DNA of 64,000 nucleotides from Paraburkholderia fungorum (GCF_003610895.1 NZ_MCAS01000026.1:1-64000), one strand, 5' to 3'. Shown: positions 43,362-52,616, counted from the stretch's first letter. Notes: a model not told the origin generated them from the letters alone. Program-made: numbers and translations.

Positions 43362-44810
43362 TCAGAACAGCTTGCCTGGATTCAGAATGCCGTGCGGATC
43401 CAAAGCATGTTTGATCGCGGCCATGGCGGCCAATTCAGCCGGTGAGCGCGAGATCGGCAAGTACTCGCGCTTGAGCAAGCCAATCCCGTGTTCCGCCGAC
43501 ACCGAACCGCGCAACGGCCCCAGCATTTCGTAGACGAACCCATACACCGCACGGTGATCGACGCCGGGGATCGAATGGCCGTCGACGGTGACATGCAGAT
43601 TCGAGTCGCCGATATGCCCAAAGAAATACGATGCGTTGCCCGGCCAGCGCTGGTCGAGCGCCGCGCGGCAACGATCGGCGAAAGCGCCGATCTCGCCGAT
43701 CGGCAAGCTCACGTCGAAGTTGATCGCATCGAGCCGCACCGGAAACTCGGCGGTGCATTCGCGAATCGCCCATAACGCGCGCACGTCGGCCACCGATTGC
43801 GCGATCACCGCGTCACGGATCGCTTCTGTTTCGAGCGCTTCGGTCAGCGCGGCGGAGAAGCGCTCACCGTCGTCGCTTGCATCGAAGCTCGCGTGTTCGA
43901 TCAATGCATAAAGCGCGTGCGAATCGGCGAACGGTGAACGCGTACCCGTTAGCTTCACGCCGAAATCGTAGAAATCCGGCCACATGATTTCGAACGCGCC
44001 AATGTCGTTGCCAAAGCGCGTCGACAGGCGGCGCAGCAGGTTCACGGCGGCGTCGTAACCGTCGAGTGCGACGAGCGCAGTGTGGCGCGCCGCACGCGGC
44101 GGATGGAGCCGCAGCACCGCGCGCGTGATCACGCCGAGCGTGCCTTCCGAACCGATGAACCAGTGTTTCAGGTCGTAGCCCGTATTGTTCTTGACCATCT
44201 TGCCGAGCGAAGTCAACACGTCGCCGTTGGCGAGCACGACTTCGAGGCCGAGTACCTGATCGCGCGCGGTGCCTGACTGGATCACGCGATTGCCGCCCGC
44301 GTTGGTCGCCAGATTGCCGCCAATCTGGCACGAGCCGCGTGCGCCGAGATCGAGCGCGAGTTCGAAGCCGGCTTCGGCAGCGGCTTCCTGCGCGGTTTGC
44401 AACGTGGTGCCGGCGCGCACGGTGAGCGTGGCCGAGGCGGTGTCGATTTCTTCCACACCGGCGAGCCGCTCGAGCGACAGCGCGATATCGGTCGCCCGCG
44501 CAATTGCGCCGCCGGCAAGGCCGGTCATGCCGCCCTGCGGCACCACGGGTTGATGCGCCGCGTGGCAAATCGCCAGCGCGCGCGAGACGTCTTCCGTGCT
44601 GCGCGGCAGGAGCAGCGCAGCCGGACGCGTCGGATCGTGGCGCGTCCAGTCGGTCATCGCATGTTCGCCGATCTGCTCGCCCACGCGCACCGCGTCGGCG
44701 CCGAGCGCGGCACGCAGTGCATCGAGCGTGGCTGAAAGCGGCGCGGCCTGATGGATTGCGTTGCCCCCTGACCTGCTCGCTACGCCGTTTGCCAAACTGT
44801 TATCTGTCAT
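43362..44810 (-). CDS. FAD-linked oxidase (GlcD/D-lactate dehydrogenase type)
   Basis: A 482-residue flavoprotein of the FAD_binding_4 (PCMH) group, which oxidises 2-hydroxyacids such as D-lactate, glycolate or D-2-hydroxyglutarate. Blocks: PRSTEDVSRALAICHAAHQPVVPQGGMTGLAGGA near residue 70-100, the pyrophosphate loop GARGSCQIGGNLATNAGGNRVIQ near 155, and VKNNTGYDLKHWFIGSEGTLGVIT near 210. The C-terminal cap has GHIGDSNLH near 395, SAEHGIGLLKREYL near 440 and the end LDPHGILNPGKLF. The start overlaps the upstream oxygenase stop by four bases (ATGA). The exact hydroxyacid is unknown. Confidence 0.9.
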   Translation of the reverse strand: MTDNSLANGVASRSGGNAIHQAAPLSATLDALRAALGADAVRVGEQIGEHAMTDWTRHDPTRPAALLLPRSTEDVSRALAICHAAHQPVVPQGGMTGLAGGAIARATDIALSLERLAGVEEIDTASATLTVRAGTTLQTAQEAAAEAGFELALDLGARGSCQIGGNLATNAGGNRVIQSGTARDQVLGLEVVLANGDVLTSLGKMVKNNTGYDLKHWFIGSEGTLGVITRAVLRLHPPRAARHTALVALDGYDAAVNLLRRLSTRFGNDIGAFEIMWPDFYDFGVKLTGTRSPFADSHALYALIEHASFDASDDGERFSAALTEALETEAIRDAVIAQSVADVRALWAIRECTAEFPVRLDAINFDVSLPIGEIGAFADRCRAALDQRWPGNASYFFGHIGDSNLHVTVDGHSIPGVDHRAVYGFVYEMLGPLRGSVSAEHGIGLLKREYLPISRSPAELAAMAAIKHALDPHGILNPGKLF

Positions 44811-45796
44811 GCAGTGGTTCCTTGCGTCCCTGCCGCGGACGCTTTCTTCCGATAACCCATGGAATCGTTGATCCGCCCAAGAATGTAGTCGCCCGCGGCA
44901 ACCGGCTGGTACTTGAGGTCGGCGTCGCTGGTACCGAGCTCACGCGGATCGACCATCGCTCCGTAAGTAGGATCATAAAACGTCGCGATCGAGTAGCGCT
45001 CGCGCCCCGACGCATTGATCACGCGATGCAAGGTGGAGCGGAAGCGGTCATTGGTCCAGCGCGCCAGCAGATCGCCGACGTTCACCACGAAGCTGCCCTC
45101 GATCGGCGGCGCATCGACCCACGTTTCGTTGGCGATCTCGCGTACCTGCAGGCCGCCCACCTGATCCTGCCACAGCAAGGTAATGCAGCCGTAGTCGGTG
45201 TGCGGCGCAACACCGAACTGATCGGCGTCCGATTGCGGCGGCTGCGGGGGATAGTAGACCATCTGCGTGCGCTGCATGCGCTTCGTATAGCGCGGCGCGA
45301 AGAAATGCTCGTCGACGTCGAGACTCACCGCCACCGCCCGCAGCAGATCGGCGCCGCATGCGGCCACCGCTTCGTAATAACCGTAAAGCGCGGGCTGCAA
45401 CGCAGGCATGAAATCCGGCCAGTTGTTCGGCCCGCGCAGCGCCTGCCCCGCGCGCACATCGGGATCGTCCTCCGGCAATTCGAGGCCGATGCTGAAGAAC
45501 TCCTTGTAGTCAGGGCGCTTTGCCTGATACATGGTGGCGTCACCGAGCGCGTTGAAACCTCGATGCCGTTGATTGACCGCCGCGCGCCGCTTGGTCTCGA
45601 CAGGAAACGCAAAGAACGTGCGCGCCGCCTGTGCGGCTCTATCGATTGCCGCTTGCGGCACACCGTGATTGACGACGTAGAAGAAGCCGATCGTGGTGCA
45701 CGCTTCGCGGATTTCATACGCCACGCGTGTCAAAGCCTGTGGGTCGCCCGCGCGAACGCCGGCAAGGTCGATGATCGGAATGCGGGTCACGGGCAT
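44807..45796 (-). CDS. 2-oxoglutarate/Fe(II)-dependent oxygenase, isopenicillin N synthase-like
   Basis: A 329-residue non-haem iron enzyme. The reading starts MPVTRIPIIDLAGVRAGDP, then FFYVVNHGVPQAAIDRAAQAA near residue 40 (DIOX_N domain). The iron facial triad is His/Asp in APHTDYGCITLLWQD near 195 and His in FRSTLHRVINA near 255, with the 2-oxoglutarate Arg in RERYSIATFYDP near 265. The ATG at 45796 has a GGGAG site about eight bases upstream; longer in-frame readings run back through the promoter and are rejected. It is co-translated with the FAD oxidase and divergent from an amino-acid ABC transporter. A catabolic hydroxylase role is inferred. Confidence 0.88.
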   Translation of the reverse strand: MPVTRIPIIDLAGVRAGDPQALTRVAYEIREACTTIGFFYVVNHGVPQAAIDRAAQAARTFFAFPVETKRRAAVNQRHRGFNALGDATMYQAKRPDYKEFFSIGLELPEDDPDVRAGQALRGPNNWPDFMPALQPALYGYYEAVAACGADLLRAVAVSLDVDEHFFAPRYTKRMQRTQMVYYPPQPPQSDADQFGVAPHTDYGCITLLWQDQVGGLQVREIANETWVDAPPIEGSFVVNVGDLLARWTNDRFRSTLHRVINASGRERYSIATFYDPTYGAMVDPRELGTSDADLKYQPVAAGDYILGRINDSMGYRKKASAAGTQGTTA

Positions 45797-45895
45797 TGCG
45801 CTGCTCCCTGGAAAACTTCGATTCAACTGATGAAAGAGGCTTGTGAACCGGCGTGCGAATCGCTCGCGCCTGTCATGGGTCCTCGTGCATCTTCG

Positions 45896-46007
45896 TTGTA
45901 TATACCGCCAAAAGCGCACCCGCAAGTTGCTTTGCGGGGCCTCGCATAAGGGCTTTTCTCTACTCGCGTGTTTATTTATTTCGCGCGAAAAGTGCGGTAT
46001 ATACTGC
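45896..46007. promoter_or_regulatory. Twin GTATATAC operators in the divergent promoter region
   Basis: GTATATAC occurs at 45898-45905 (TTGTATATACCGC) and 45997-46004 (GCGGTATATACTGC), 99 bp apart, in the 283-bp gap between the oxygenase (-) and the transporter (+). The longer contexts are near mirror images. TGTATATACA-type palindromes are recognised by HutC-class GntR regulators, and two such genes close this transporter locus. Binding is inferred. Confidence 0.7.
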
Positions 46008-46079
46008 CTCGAATGACTCGCGCAGAGCCGGCCGACAAACCGCTTTCGCGCGCTACCGCTTTGCCAACCGGAGAATCCC

Positions 46080-46907
46080 ATGAGCATCCTTGCAGGCTGG
46101 AAGTGTCGTTTGGTCATGCTGGCGTTGTGCGCGGCAAGCGTCAGCGCCCACGCGGAAGACCAGCTCGCCAAAGTGAAGAAAGCCGGCGAACTCGTAGTCG
46201 GCACCGAGATGCAGTTCGCGCCTTTCGACTTCCTTGAAAACGGCCAGCAAGCGGGCTTCAATAAGGATCTGTTCGCCGAGGTCGGCAAGGAACTGGGCGT
46301 GAAGGTGCGCTTTATCGACCTGCCGTGGCCGAGCGTGCTGCCTGGTCTCGAAGCCGGCAAGTTCGACATGGTGGGCGGCCCGCTGACCGTGACCAAGGCG
46401 CGCATGGAACGCTACACGTACACCCTGCCGGTCGCGGACGCCACCGACGCGCTGCTCAAGCGCGCCAACGACACCGCCGTCAAGCAATCGTCGGATATTG
46501 CCGGCAAGACTGTCGGCGCGGGCAAAGGCTCGGCCCAACTCGACCAGCTGAAGGCCTATGTCGCCACCTTGCCGAAGCCGCCTGAAATCCGCGAATACGT
46601 CGACAACAATCAGGCCTACGCCGACCTCGCCGCCGGCCGCATCGCGGCGGTCGCGAACTCGATGACCAACATCGCGTATGTCGCCAAGCAACGGCCCGAA
46701 ACCTTCGCCGTGGTGCAGCCGCCGTTCGGCGCGAAAGTGTACTTTGCTTACTGCCTGCGTAAAGATGCGGATAGCAAGCCGCTTGCGGATGCCTTCAACG
46801 CCGCGCTCGTGAAAATGCACAACGACGGGCGCCTCGCGACCCTGCAGAAAAAGTGGTTCGGTGTTGCGATGGATGCGCCGACCACGATGCCGACGCCGAA
46901 CTATTGA
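46080..46907 (+). CDS. Polar amino acid ABC transporter, substrate-binding protein
   Basis: A 275-residue periplasmic receptor of family 3 (SBP_bac_3). The signal peptide ends near SAHA; the mature start EDQLAKVKKAGELVVGTEMQF and APFDFLENGQQAGFNKDLFAEV is typical. PFDFL and GFNKDL frame the amino-acid pocket, with Arg in ARMERYTYTLP near residue 110 for the ligand carboxylate. GAGAATCCC precedes the ATG. It leads an SBP-permease-permease-ATPase-regulator operon. The ligand is an amino acid or derivative; histidine or urocanate is suggested only by the HutC-type regulators. Confidence 0.93.
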   Translation: MSILAGWKCRLVMLALCAASVSAHAEDQLAKVKKAGELVVGTEMQFAPFDFLENGQQAGFNKDLFAEVGKELGVKVRFIDLPWPSVLPGLEAGKFDMVGGPLTVTKARMERYTYTLPVADATDALLKRANDTAVKQSSDIAGKTVGAGKGSAQLDQLKAYVATLPKPPEIREYVDNNQAYADLAAGRIAAVANSMTNIAYVAKQRPETFAVVQPPFGAKVYFAYCLRKDADSKPLADAFNAALVKMHNDGRLATLQKKWFGVAMDAPTTMPTPNY

Positions 46908-46930
46908 TGCATTGAGCGAGCGCGACGCTT

Positions 46931-47581
46931 ATGTTCAGCACAACCGTGTTTCTCCAGGGTTTGCCGCTGCTGCTGCATGCCGCGCTCGCCACTATCGGCA
47001 TTTCGCTGACCGGTCTCGTAATCGGTTTCTTTGTCGCGATCGGCGTATGTGCCGCGCGTCTTTCGCCGAAGCGCGCCGCCCGCATGTTCGGCGGCGCCTA
47101 TGTATTCTTCTTTCGCGGCGTGCCGATGCTCGTGCAACTGTTGCTGGTGTACTACCTGCTGCCGTTCGCCGGGATCAATGTCTCGCCCATCGTTGCGGCT
47201 ATCAGCGCCGTGTCGCTGTGTTCCGCTTCCTATATCGCCGAGATTCTGCGCGGCGGCTTCCTCAGCATTCCGCCGGGCCATCTCGAAGCCGCGCGTATGC
47301 TCGGGCTTTCACCGTTCGACATGCTGCGGCGCATTCTGGTGCCGCAGGCGTTCCGCTTGACGCTGCCCTCGCTCGTGAATGAAATGGTGCTGCTGATCAA
47401 GGCTTCGTCGCTGATCTCGGTGGTCGGCGTGGCCGAACTGACACGCACCGCCCAGAACATTGCGGCCAGCACGTATCGGCCGCTTGAAGCCTATCTTGCC
47501 GCCGGGCTGATTTACTTTGTGATCTGCGGATGCCTCACGCTCGTTGCGCACGCCGCGGAATACCGTTTGCAGCACGCCTAA
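46931..47581 (+). CDS. Polar amino acid ABC transporter, permease 1
   Basis: A 216-residue inner-membrane permease of the HisMQ type with about five helices. The reading starts MFSTTVFLQGLPLLLHAAL. FFRGVPMLVQLLLVYYLLPF near residue 60 and the coupling EAA loop GGFLSIPPGHLEAARMLGLS near 115 with RRILVPQAFRLTLPS are diagnostic. It lies 23 bp after the binding-protein gene. It forms a heterodimer with the permease at 47611-48273. Confidence 0.93.
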   Translation: MFSTTVFLQGLPLLLHAALATIGISLTGLVIGFFVAIGVCAARLSPKRAARMFGGAYVFFFRGVPMLVQLLLVYYLLPFAGINVSPIVAAISAVSLCSASYIAEILRGGFLSIPPGHLEAARMLGLSPFDMLRRILVPQAFRLTLPSLVNEMVLLIKASSLISVVGVAELTRTAQNIAASTYRPLEAYLAAGLIYFVICGCLTLVAHAAEYRLQHA

Positions 47582-47610
47582 GCAATTCTGAGCCCGAGAC
47601 CGAACACGTC

Positions 47611-48273
47611 ATGCAAACGCTCGACCCCACCGTCATCACGCACAATCTGCAGCCGATTGCCGCCGGTCTCGCGACCACGCTCGGCACCTGGGCCGCGGGC
47701 GTGACGATCGGCATCCTGATCGGCTTTCTGATCGCAGTCCTGCAACTCTTTTGCGGACGCTGGGTGCGCGGCGCATTGCGCTTCTATATCGAACTGTTTC
47801 GCGGCACGCCATTCCTCGTGCAGCTGTTTTTGCTCTACTACGGCGGCCCTTCCTTCGGCCTCACGCTCGAACCGATGACGGCCGGCGTACTCGGCCTGGG
47901 CCTCTACGGCAGCGCGTATTTTGCCGAAGCGTTTCGCTCCGGCTTTCAATCGGTGCCGCCGGGTCATCTCGAAGCGGCGTCCTGCCTCGGGCTCACCCGC
48001 TGGCAAGCCATCCTGCGCATTCAGGTACCGCAAATGCTGGTGCTGATCGTACCCGCGCTCACCAACCTGATCATTGTGCTGAGCAAGGAAACCGCCGTAC
48101 TGTCGATCGTCACCGTCCCCGAACTCACGTTCGTGCTGACCGGCATCGGCTCGGCCACCTTCGCTTTCGTCGAAACGCTGCTGGTGCTGTGCGTGTGCTA
48201 TCTCGCGCTGGTTGAACTGACCTCGCGGGTTGGCATGTGGGCCGAAACCCGCATCGCGCGCTTCATGGCATGA
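47611..48273 (+). CDS. Polar amino acid ABC transporter, permease 2
   Basis: A 220-residue permease, second half of the membrane dimer. From the ATG at 47611 it reads MQTLDPTVITHNLQPIAAGL. FYIELFRGTPFLVQLFLLYYGG near residue 65 and the EAA loop SGFQSVPPGHLEAASCLGLT near 115-135 followed by ILRIQVPQMLVLIVPAL mark the family. In-frame codons back to 47530 overlap permease 1 and are rejected. The gene starts 29 bp after permease 1. Confidence 0.93.
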   Translation: MQTLDPTVITHNLQPIAAGLATTLGTWAAGVTIGILIGFLIAVLQLFCGRWVRGALRFYIELFRGTPFLVQLFLLYYGGPSFGLTLEPMTAGVLGLGLYGSAYFAEAFRSGFQSVPPGHLEAASCLGLTRWQAILRIQVPQMLVLIVPALTNLIIVLSKETAVLSIVTVPELTFVLTGIGSATFAFVETLLVLCVCYLALVELTSRVGMWAETRIARFMA

Positions 48274-48292
48274 ACGGAGTCCGGACCACCCT

Positions 48293-49162
48293 ATGAACGC
48301 TATCGCCGACATGCCCTCCTCCGCGTCCACCGCTGCTTTCGATACGCCCCCCGGCGCACCGCTGATCGAAGTGCGCGGCCTGAAGAAACGCTTCGGCGAA
48401 GTCGAAGTGCTGCGCGGCGTCGATCTCGAGATCGCCCGCTCCGAAGTGGTCTGCATCATCGGGCCGTCGGGCTCGGGCAAAAGCACCCTGCTGCGCTGCC
48501 TCGCCGCGCTTGAAACCTACGATCAGGGCGACGTGCGCATCGAAGGCGAACTGCTCGGCTATAGCGAGCGCAACGGAAAACGCGTGCGAGCGTCGCAAAG
48601 CGAGATCAATCGCGTGCGGCGCAACGTCGGCATGGTGTTTCAGCAATTCAATCTGTGGCCGCACATGAGCGCGCTCGGCAATGTGATGGAAGCCTTGCTA
48701 CGCGTGCGCCATCTCTCACATGACGAAGCGCGCCGCCGCGCCAATGCGATGCTGGAAACAGTCGGCCTTGCGCATAAGGGCGATGCCTACCCGTCGAAAC
48801 TCTCGGGTGGTCAGCAGCAGCGCGTTGCCATTGCGCGCGCGCTGGCCATGGAGCCGCACATCATGCTGTTCGACGAGCCAACCTCGGCGCTCGATCCCGA
48901 ACTGGTGGGCGAGGTGTTGCAAGTGATGAAGCAGCTGGCGCGCGACGGCATGACGATGGCCGTGGTCACGCATGAAATGGGCTTTGCCGCGCAGGTCGCC
49001 GACAAGGTCATGTTCATCGACCAGGGGCGCATCGCCGTAGAAGGCAAGCCGCGCGAAGTCTTTCACGATGCGGGGCAACCGCGTTTGCGGCAGTTCCTGC
49101 AAAACTATTTCGACCGCAACGCGTTCTGGGCGCGCGGTCCCGACGACGTAGAGCCGCAATGA
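48293..49162 (+). CDS. Polar amino acid ABC transporter, ATP-binding protein
   Basis: A 289-residue ATPase energising the transporter at the inner face of the membrane. Walker A GPSGSGKSTLLR near residue 60, Q-loop VGMVFQQFNLWPHMSALGN near 115, signature LSGGQQQRVAIARALAM near 170 and Walker B HIMLFDEPTSALDPELV near 190 with the switch His in VVTHEMGFA near 225 are all intact. The N-terminal 25 residues before LIEVRGLKKRFGE are an extension. Its stop overlaps the start of the following GntR gene by four bases (ATGA). Confidence 0.94.
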   Translation: MNAIADMPSSASTAAFDTPPGAPLIEVRGLKKRFGEVEVLRGVDLEIARSEVVCIIGPSGSGKSTLLRCLAALETYDQGDVRIEGELLGYSERNGKRVRASQSEINRVRRNVGMVFQQFNLWPHMSALGNVMEALLRVRHLSHDEARRRANAMLETVGLAHKGDAYPSKLSGGQQQRVAIARALAMEPHIMLFDEPTSALDPELVGEVLQVMKQLARDGMTMAVVTHEMGFAAQVADKVMFIDQGRIAVEGKPREVFHDAGQPRLRQFLQNYFDRNAFWARGPDDVEPQ

Positions 49163-49908
49163 AAACCACGCACGCGGCAACCGAGGCGCCGGCCGCACGC
49201 TACGAACAGGTCAAGAACCATATTCGCCAGATCATCGAATCGGGCGGACGGCAAGCGGGTGAGCGCCTGCCCTCCGAGCAGGAGCTGGTCACGACGCTCG
49301 GCGTGTCGCGCATGACAGCGAACCGCGCGCTGCGCGAACTCGCCGATGAAGGTCTCGTGACCCGCGTGTCCGGCGTCGGTACGTTCGTCGCGCAAACCAA
49401 GCCGCAATCCACACTGCTGATGATCGCCCATATCGGCGATGAAATCCGCTCGCGGGGGCATGAATACAGCTACGACACGGTCCTCGCGCAACGGGAAACC
49501 GCGCCGGTGACGGTGTCGAACGCGCTAGGGCTCGCGCCCGGCGCTTCCGTGTTTCATGTCATTTGCGTGCATCGCGAGAACGGCTTGCCGGTGCAGCTCG
49601 AAGACCGCTATGTCAATCCGGTAACCGCGCCTGACTTCCTGAAGCAGGACTTCTCCACGACGAGGCCATCCGAGTATCTGTTCGTGACCGTGCCGGCGCA
49701 TGACGTCGAGCATGTGGTCGACGCGGGTTTGCCGACACGCGCCGAGGCCGAGTTGCTGGAAATTCGCGCCGACGAACCGTGCCTGACGCTGATGCGCCGC
49801 ACGTGGACAAGCGGCGTGGCGGTCACGTTCGCACGTTTCGTGCACCCGGGTTCGCGGTACCGGCTGGGTTGCCGGTTCACGCCGGACCTGTCGCAGCGCC
49901 AGGGCTAG
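49159..49908 (+). CDS. HutC-type GntR regulator (UTRA domain), local
   Basis: A 249-residue repressor-type protein. The winged helix (about residues 10-80) has ARYEQVKNHIRQIIESG, RLPSEQELVTTLGVSRMTANRAL and VSGVGTFVAQ. The UTRA domain (about 90-240) has IGDEIRSRGHEYSYD, VFHVICVHRENGLPVQLEDRY and VNPVTAPDFLKQDF, the wording of HutC. It is translationally coupled to the ABC ATPase, so it probably senses the transported compound or a product of it and acts at the GTATATAC sites. A second HutC-like protein converges on it. Confidence 0.9.
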   Translation: MKTTHAATEAPAARYEQVKNHIRQIIESGGRQAGERLPSEQELVTTLGVSRMTANRALRELADEGLVTRVSGVGTFVAQTKPQSTLLMIAHIGDEIRSRGHEYSYDTVLAQRETAPVTVSNALGLAPGASVFHVICVHRENGLPVQLEDRYVNPVTAPDFLKQDFSTTRPSEYLFVTVPAHDVEHVVDAGLPTRAEAELLEIRADEPCLTLMRRTWTSGVAVTFARFVHPGSRYRLGCRFTPDLSQRQG

Positions 49909-49965
49909 GGCTACGGACGCTGGGCGAGCAGCGCGCGCGGCGTGCTCTCGCGCGCGTCGTGTCGC

Positions 49966-50733
49966 TTATACGTTTCCCGCCAGATGAAAACGCGATGCCG
50001 GATGCCACAACTGCACCGACGTCGCCACATCGTCACCCACCCACGTGCGGCGCCATAGCTGCAGACAGGGCTCGCCGATATCCATCATCAGATGCCGCCG
50101 CACATACGCGTCGGGCTTCTGCGCATAGATGCGGAACTCCGCGCGCTGGATCGGCGCGAGCCGCACCATATAGTGATTCGGCGTCTCCACGGTGAAGTCC
50201 TGGTGCAGATAGTCGGGAAACACTTTCGGATTGACGTAGCGATCTTCGTACTGAATCGGCTCGCCCTCTTCGCTGTGCACGATGCACGAGTGAAACGCAG
50301 GGCCGCCGGCGAGGCCGAGCGCTTCGAGCGCGTGTGGATCGTCGCTGGGTTCGAGCATCAATACACGCGCCGAATGACGGTGGCCGCGCGCGGCGATTTC
50401 GTCGGCAATATTGCGGATTTCCAGTATCGTCGATTCGTAGCGCTGCGGCGCGACGAACGTGCCGGAACCTTGCACGCGCGTCAGCACGCGTTCGGTGGTG
50501 AGTTCGCGCAGTGCGCGCGACACCGTCATGCGCGCGACGCCGAATTCCTTGACCAGCTCCGTTTCGGATGGAATCAAGCCGCCGGGCTTCCAGTCTCCCT
50601 CGCTGATGCGCCTGAGTACATAGCGCTTGATCTGCTCATAGGCCGGCATTGCCTTGGCGGGTGTCTCCTGGGTGCGGCCAGCGGTGGCCTGCGTCTCTGC
50701 GGTTTGCGCGTTTGTGTTTGTAATAGTGTTCAC
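49966..50733 (-). CDS. Second HutC-type GntR regulator (UTRA domain)
   Basis: A 255-residue protein with the same layout as its convergent neighbour. The HTH part reads AYEQIKRYVLRRISEGDWKP, SETELVKEFGVARMTVSRAL and RVQGSGTFVAP. The UTRA part reads ILEIRNIADEIAARGHRH, FHSCIVHSEEGEPIQYEDRY and VNPKVFPDYLHQDF. About 25 polar residues precede the HTH. A GTG at 50733 has GAGG five bases upstream and is preferred over the ATG at 50766. True hut genes are not in the window. Whether the two regulators compete for one operator is unknown. Confidence 0.88.
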   Translation of the reverse strand: MNTITNTNAQTAETQATAGRTQETPAKAMPAYEQIKRYVLRRISEGDWKPGGLIPSETELVKEFGVARMTVSRALRELTTERVLTRVQGSGTFVAPQRYESTILEIRNIADEIAARGHRHSARVLMLEPSDDPHALEALGLAGGPAFHSCIVHSEEGEPIQYEDRYVNPKVFPDYLHQDFTVETPNHYMVRLAPIQRAEFRIYAQKPDAYVRRHLMMDIGEPCLQLWRRTWVGDDVATSVQLWHPASRFHLAGNV

Positions 50734-50997
50734 GTCGACCTCGTGGGTGGTACGCGGGTGGTACACATTTTGGCCGGTTCACCGGCGGGTAAGCCCGCTC
50801 ACCGGCTTTGTCTCCGTTATTGCAATCGATTACTTCGGGTCCGCCTGTCCAATATCCGGCCCGGGCCGAATATTACCCAGGTTTGGCAGCGATGGCGGCA
50901 TTCCATCGGCGACCACGCAACACGCGATCGCCATATCGTTCGCTGCCAGCCGGTCAACGCGATAGATCGGCACGACGCGGCGCACGCATGGCGCGCC

Positions 50998-51678
50998 CTA
51001 CCAGATGAACGGCACGAAGCGGTAACGCACGCGCGAGGTGTAGTCGGTATAACCGTCGAGTTGCTCTGCCAGGACGCGCTCCTCGCGTATCGCGCGCCAG
51101 CCGAGACCGATCACCAGCAGCGGTACGCAGGCAACGCCCCACCACGAGCCAAGCAGCAAGGGCGTGCCGATGAACAGCAGCAACGCGGCCGCATACATGG
51201 GGTGACGGACGTGGGCATACGGGCCGGTGTCGATGACCTTGTGCCCGCGGCCAGACTGGATCTTCACAACCGGCGCGGCATAGCTGTTGGCCCGGAAGAC
51301 AATCAGGCACAGCAGAAGGCAAACGAAAATGCATAGCGAGCCGAAGCTCACCAGCCAGACCGGAAACGGCGCCGACCAGCGATAACGCATTGCGTCGAGT
51401 CCCATCAGGACGAGCCACGCGCTCCACGCCACCGTCACGGCCACCATGAAAATCCGGTCCCAGCGGCTTTGTTGCGCCTGAACGATCGGTGCGAGACGCT
51501 CGGCAAGCAGAGCGGGATCGTGACGCGCCAGCCACAACCCGATCCACACACTCAGCCCGCCCGTCTCGATCAGATACCACCACCCGGCGGGCCACGCGAG
51601 CGTGCCTGCCGCGCCGAACATCAGCGCGCCCATGCATGCGAGCCAGACCACCGTTTGCAGGATAAGGCGCTTGATCAT
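50998..51678 (-). CDS. Isoprenylcysteine carboxyl methyltransferase-family membrane protein
   Basis: A 226-residue inner-membrane protein with about five helices starting MIKRLILQTVVWLACMG. The C-terminal half has the ICMT/PEMT motif KVIDTGPYAHVRHPMYAAALL near residue 150 (S-adenosylmethionine-binding RHP), then EERVLAEQLDGYTDYTSRVRYR near 200 with the conserved EE and Y-x-Y pattern. In bacteria the family methylates small lipids or cell-envelope molecules of unknown identity. The ATG at 51678 is chosen over in-frame codons back to 51987, which overlap the neighbouring gene. No functional partner is visible. Confidence 0.85.
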   Translation of the reverse strand: MIKRLILQTVVWLACMGALMFGAAGTLAWPAGWWYLIETGGLSVWIGLWLARHDPALLAERLAPIVQAQQSRWDRIFMVAVTVAWSAWLVLMGLDAMRYRWSAPFPVWLVSFGSLCIFVCLLLCLIVFRANSYAAPVVKIQSGRGHKVIDTGPYAHVRHPMYAAALLLFIGTPLLLGSWWGVACVPLLVIGLGWRAIREERVLAEQLDGYTDYTSRVRYRFVPFIW

Positions 51679-51785
51679 GGTTGGGGCGTGGTGCTCGTGA
51701 GAGGTTGCTGGTAAGCCGCTGCGCAAGGCGCAGTGGCGGATGCGCGCGCCCGGATCGAAGCCTGAGTACCCGCTACGTTCTTGCC

Positions 51786-52616
51786 TCAGGCGGAAGCGGA
51801 ACTCACGCGCCCGAATATCTCTGCAATGTCGATGTCGCCCGTGTTCAGACCGAATTGACCGCGCAGGCAGGCCGCGAGTTCGTCCGCACTCTTCAGCTGC
51901 CGCTCGCTGATGACCTGGCCGTCCGCCGCGCGTTCGTTCAGTTGGTCGTTGAGCAACGTCAGGCGCGATTCCGGCAGAACCCGGCAAACGATCAGGTTAT
52001 TCAGGAACACCGACTCCGGTGCGCTCGAGGTGTACCAGTTCGAGGTCTCGTAGTCGATCCATTCGACCGGCTGCAGGTCGAAACGGTAGACGCGCGCCCA
52101 GGATTCGTCGCGAGACTGCACCTCGAGATAGAGCGCGCCGTGCGATGCATCGGCCAGACGAAACGTGCCGAGTTGCGTGGGCTGCGCGCTGCCGGCGATC
52201 AGGCGCAGCGGCGCGGTGAGCGTCACGCTGCCGAAGCCGACGTCGGCGATCCATGCTTCGTTCCGGATGTCGACACGCAGGACCATGTGCGTGCGCGGGG
52301 GAATCGCGCCGGACTCCCGGCCCCAAAGCACCCGGGCTAGCAGAGGCGTCACGCTGAAGCCCAATTGCATCAGGACATTCGCGAACAGCGCATTCTGTTC
52401 GAAGCAGTAGCCACCGCGCTTCTGCGTGATCAACTTCTGTTCGACTGATTCGAGATCGAGTTTTACCGCGCGGTGTGTAAGCGGGTTCAGATTCTCGAAA
52501 GGAATTGATCTGGGGTGGAGCTTGTGGAGTTCCTGGAGTACTTCCAACGTCGCCGCACGAGGCCCCTGGTAGCCTATGCGGGTGAAGTAGTTGTCCAGAT
52601 TCACGGTGTGTGACAT
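51786..52616 (-). CDS. nat: Arylamine N-acetyltransferase
   Basis: A 276-residue cytosolic enzyme (EC 2.3.1.5) transferring acetyl from acetyl-CoA to arylamines and hydrazines. The Cys-His-Asp triad is visible: Cys in QKRGGYCFEQNALF near residue 70, His in IPPRTHMVLRV near 108 and Asp in AWIADVGFGSVT near 123. The N-terminus VNLDNYFTRIGYQGPR and IPFENLNPL near 40 are typical. Length fits bacterial NATs (about 275). The ATG at 52616 is preferred over an extension to 52679. It is transcribed away from the iron operon. Confidence 0.95.
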   Translation of the reverse strand: MSHTVNLDNYFTRIGYQGPRAATLEVLQELHKLHPRSIPFENLNPLTHRAVKLDLESVEQKLITQKRGGYCFEQNALFANVLMQLGFSVTPLLARVLWGRESGAIPPRTHMVLRVDIRNEAWIADVGFGSVTLTAPLRLIAGSAQPTQLGTFRLADASHGALYLEVQSRDESWARVYRFDLQPVEWIDYETSNWYTSSAPESVFLNNLIVCRVLPESRLTLLNDQLNERAADGQVISERQLKSADELAACLRGQFGLNTGDIDIAEIFGRVSSASA

